A stretch of DNA of 64,000 nt from Microglena sp. YARC (Eukaryota > Chlorophyta > Chlorophyceae > Chlamydomonadales > Chlamydomonadaceae), in assembly GCA_022414725.1 (NCBI GenBank), contig CM039462.1, forward strand, positions 125,113,233 to 125,177,232. The letters run 5' to 3'. A program made the translations under genes and the position numbers. The notes beneath the pieces were generated by a model, which ran no database searches, was not told the DNA's origin, and saw nothing but the letters and a program-made list of their open reading frames with translations. Positions 61,430-64,000 of the stretch are shown here, piece after piece (position 1 is the first letter of the stretch; every line of letters starts with the position of its first letter).

Positions 61430-64000
61430 TGTGTGTAGCATTGTTATTAAGGATTTACACTCCCTAGATGTGTTGTAGGTGTGTGTAGCATTGTTATTAA
61501 GGATTCCCACTCCAGGTATGTGTTCAAGGTGTGGGTAGCGTTTGTTACTTCATTTACAAATATGTTCCTATGGTCGCATGGGTGATTTCACCCCAGGGAT
61601 GTGTTCAAGGTGGGCGTAGCGTTTGTTTTGAAAGGGTTATAGGTTAGTGCCCTCCACTGGTATAGGAAAGGGCCTTTTTCAACTATTGCGATGCTTGGAT
61701 GTGGCCGGTCCCTTGACATTAGGTGAGGCATGTTTAGTGTTTGTACTTCATGTACGAATATGTTCCTATGGTCGCATGGGTGATTTCACCCCAGGGATGT
61801 GTTCAAGGTGGGCGTAGCGTTTGTTTTTGAAGGGTTATAGGTTAGTGCCCTCCACTGGTATAGAAAAGGGCCTTTTTCAACTATTGCGATGCTTGGATGT
61901 GGCCGGTCCCCTTGACATAGGTTAGCATGTTTAGTGTTGTACTTCATGTACGAATATGTCGCATCCCCCTATGGTCGCATGGTGATTTCACCCCAGGATG
62001 TGTTCAAGTGGGCGTAGCGTTTGTTTTGAAAGGGTTATAGGTTAGTGCCCTCCACTGGTATAGAAAAGGGCCTTTTTCAACTATTGCGATGCTTGGATGT
62101 GGCCGGTCCCCTTGACATTAGGTGAGCATGTTTAGTGTTGTAACTTCATGGTACGAATATGTTCCTATGGTCGCATGGTGATTTCACCCCAGGGATGTGT
62201 TCAAGGTGGGCGTATTAGCGTTTTTTTGAAAGGTTATAGGTTAGTGCCCCTCCACTGGTATAGAAAAGGGCCTTTTTCAAACTATTGCGATGCTTGGATG
62301 TGCCCGGTCCCTTGACATTGAGGGTTTAGCATGTTGTTACTTCATGTAAACATTTTCCTAGGTCGCATTGTGATTTCACCCCAGGGATGTGTTCAAGTGT
62401 GGCGTAGCGTTGTTTTGAAAAGGTATAGGTTAGTGCCTCCACTGGTATAGAAAAGGGCCTTTTCAACTATTGCGATTTCACGGGAGCTGTCAGTGTGTAG
62501 CATGTTCTGTCGCATTTTGATTTCACCCAGGATGTGTTCAAAGCGTTTGTTTTGAAAGGTTATAGGTTCGTCCCTCACTGGTACGAATTTTTCAACTATT
62601 GTCTTGGATGTGCCGGTCCCCTTGACATTAGGTGAGCATGTTTTAGTGTTGTACTTTCATGTACGAATGTTCTATGTCGCATTGGTGATTTTCACCCCAG
62701 GATGTGTTCAAGGTGGCGTACGTTTGTTTGAAAGGGTTATAGGTTAGTGCCCTCCACTGGTATCGAAAGGGCCTTTTCAACTATTGCGATGCTTGGATGT
62801 GGCCGGTCCCTTTGACATTAGGTGAGCATGTTTAGTGTGTACTTCATGTACGAATATTTTCCTATGTCGCATGGTGATTTCACCCCAGATGTGTTCAAGG
62901 TGGCGTAGCGTTTGTTTTGAAAGGGTTATAGGTTAGTGCCTCCACTGTATCGAAAAGGGCCTTTTTCAACTATGTGATGCTTGGATGACATTAGTGAGCA
63001 TGTTTAGTGTTGTACTTCATACGAATATGTTCCTATGGTCGCATGGTGATTTCACCCCAGGGATGGTTCAAGTGGCGTAGCGTTTTTTTGAAAGGTTATA
63101 GTTAGTGCCTCCACTGGTATAGAAAAGGCCTTTGTCAACTATTGCGATGCTTGGATGTGGCCGTCCCTTGACATTAGGTTAGCATGTTTAGTGTTGTACT
63201 TCATGTACGAACATGTTCCTATGGTCGCATTGGTGATTTCACCCCAGGGATGTGTTCAAGGTGGGCGTAGCGTTTGTTTTGAAAGGGTTATAGGTTAGTG
63301 CCCTCCACTGGTATAGAAAAGGGCCTTTTTCAACTATTGCGATGCTTGGATGTGGCCGGTCCCCTTGACATTAGGTTAGCATGTGTAGTGTTGTACTTCA
63401 TGTATGAACATGTTCCTTTGGTCGCATTGGTGATTTCACCCCAGGGATGTGTTCAAGGTGGGCGTAGCGTTTGTTTTGAAAGGGTTATAGGTTAGTGCCC
63501 TCCACTGGTATAGAAAAGGGCCTTTTTCAACTATTGCGATGCTTGATGGTGAGCCGTTAGTCCCCTTGACATTAGGTTAGAGCTGTTTAGTGTTGTACTT
63601 CATGTACGAATATGTTCCTATGGTCGCATTGGTGATTTCACCCCAGGGATGTGTTCAAGGTGGGCGTAGCGTTTGTTTTGAAAGGGTTATAGGTTAGTGC
63701 CCTCCACTGGTATCGAAAAGGGCCTTTTTCAACTATTGTGATGCTTGGATGTGGCCGGTCCCCTTGACATTAGGTGAGCATGTTTAGTGTTGTACTTCAT
63801 GTACGAATATGTTCCTATGGTCGCATTGGTGATTTCACCCCAGGGATGTGTTCAAGGTGGGCGTAGCGTTTGTTTTGAAAGGGTTATAGGTTAGTGCCCT
63901 CCACTGGTATAGAAAAGGGCCTTTTTCAACTATTGCGATGCTTGGATGTGGCCGGTCCCCTTGACATTAGGTGAGCATGTTTAGTGTTGTACTTCATGTA
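61430..64000. repeat. ~200-bp satellite seeded at the ACLA exon 3 donor
   Basis: Short copies (GTGTGTAGCATTGTTATTAA) at 61430-61550 are followed by about 12 units of ~200 bp. Each contains ATGTGTTCAAGGTGGGCGTA, TAGCGTTTGTTTTGAAAGGG, GGTTAGTGCCCTCCACTGG and GATGTGGCCGGTCCCCTTGA. The real exon end is ATGTGTTCAAG|GTGGGTGTAGC. Units between 61900 and 63200 show many 1-2-bp losses. The array runs off the right edge. Confidence 0.93.

Noticed and set aside
1..64000. CRISPR array
   Set aside because: Direct repeats are contiguous or nearly so with no unique spacers, and the genome is eukaryotic with spliced genes.

Overview
The window is nuclear DNA of a flagellated green alga. Four spliced protein genes or gene parts can be read. 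They are a radial-spoke-head protein of motile flagella (RSP4/6), a Golgi-type sulfotransferase, chloroplast PGR5, and the plant/green-algal A subunit of ATP-citrate lyase. Introns are GT-AG and several kilobases long, and much of the rest is tandem or dispersed repeats. RSP4/6, a plastid-targeted PGR5 and a stand-alone ACLA together indicate Viridiplantae with flagella. A repeat-rich prasinophyte such as Pyramimonadales, or a core chlorophyte, would fit, but I cannot fix the species.

Layout: 1-830 is a heptamer array; 1349-1797 a GC-rich hairpin satellite; 2181-2378 (-) an orphan exon. RSP4/6 (+) occupies 4742-13899: six exons, 451 aa, reconstructed with every splice phase matching, its introns filled with minisatellites and two MITE/SINE-type insertions. 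A Ty1/Copia element with near-identical LTRs, a perfect 5-bp target duplication and a broken pol lies at 16517-21441. A 7.4-kb array of a ~74-bp satellite with higher-order structure (22660-30035) abuts the stop codon of a two-exon sulfotransferase gene on the minus strand (38525-30036, 829 aa, 6.0-kb intron holding a 1.9-kb 34-bp satellite). Region 38526-44178 holds dispersed repeats and a LINE-tail fragment. PGR5 (+) spans 44179-53010 (three exons, 136 aa). The first three exons of ACLA (+) lie at 57432-61022, and the rest of that gene is beyond the right edge.

The genes share no pathway and are not an operon. What unites the window is a repeated structural event: short segments straddling an exon edge (3' splice site, 5' splice site or stop codon) have been copied next to the real exon and often amplified into minisatellites. 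It is seen at RSP4/6 exons 4, 5 and 6, at PGR5 exons 2 and 3, at ACLA exon 3, and probably at the orphan exon near 2.3 kb. The result is decoy splice sites, partial pseudo-exons and duplicated C-termini. Two hAT-like MITEs have inserted precisely in such duplicated splice-donor sequences. I consider this exon-edge-seeded repeat growth the main discovery candidate; the second is the double-domain sulfotransferase with one apparently degenerate domain.
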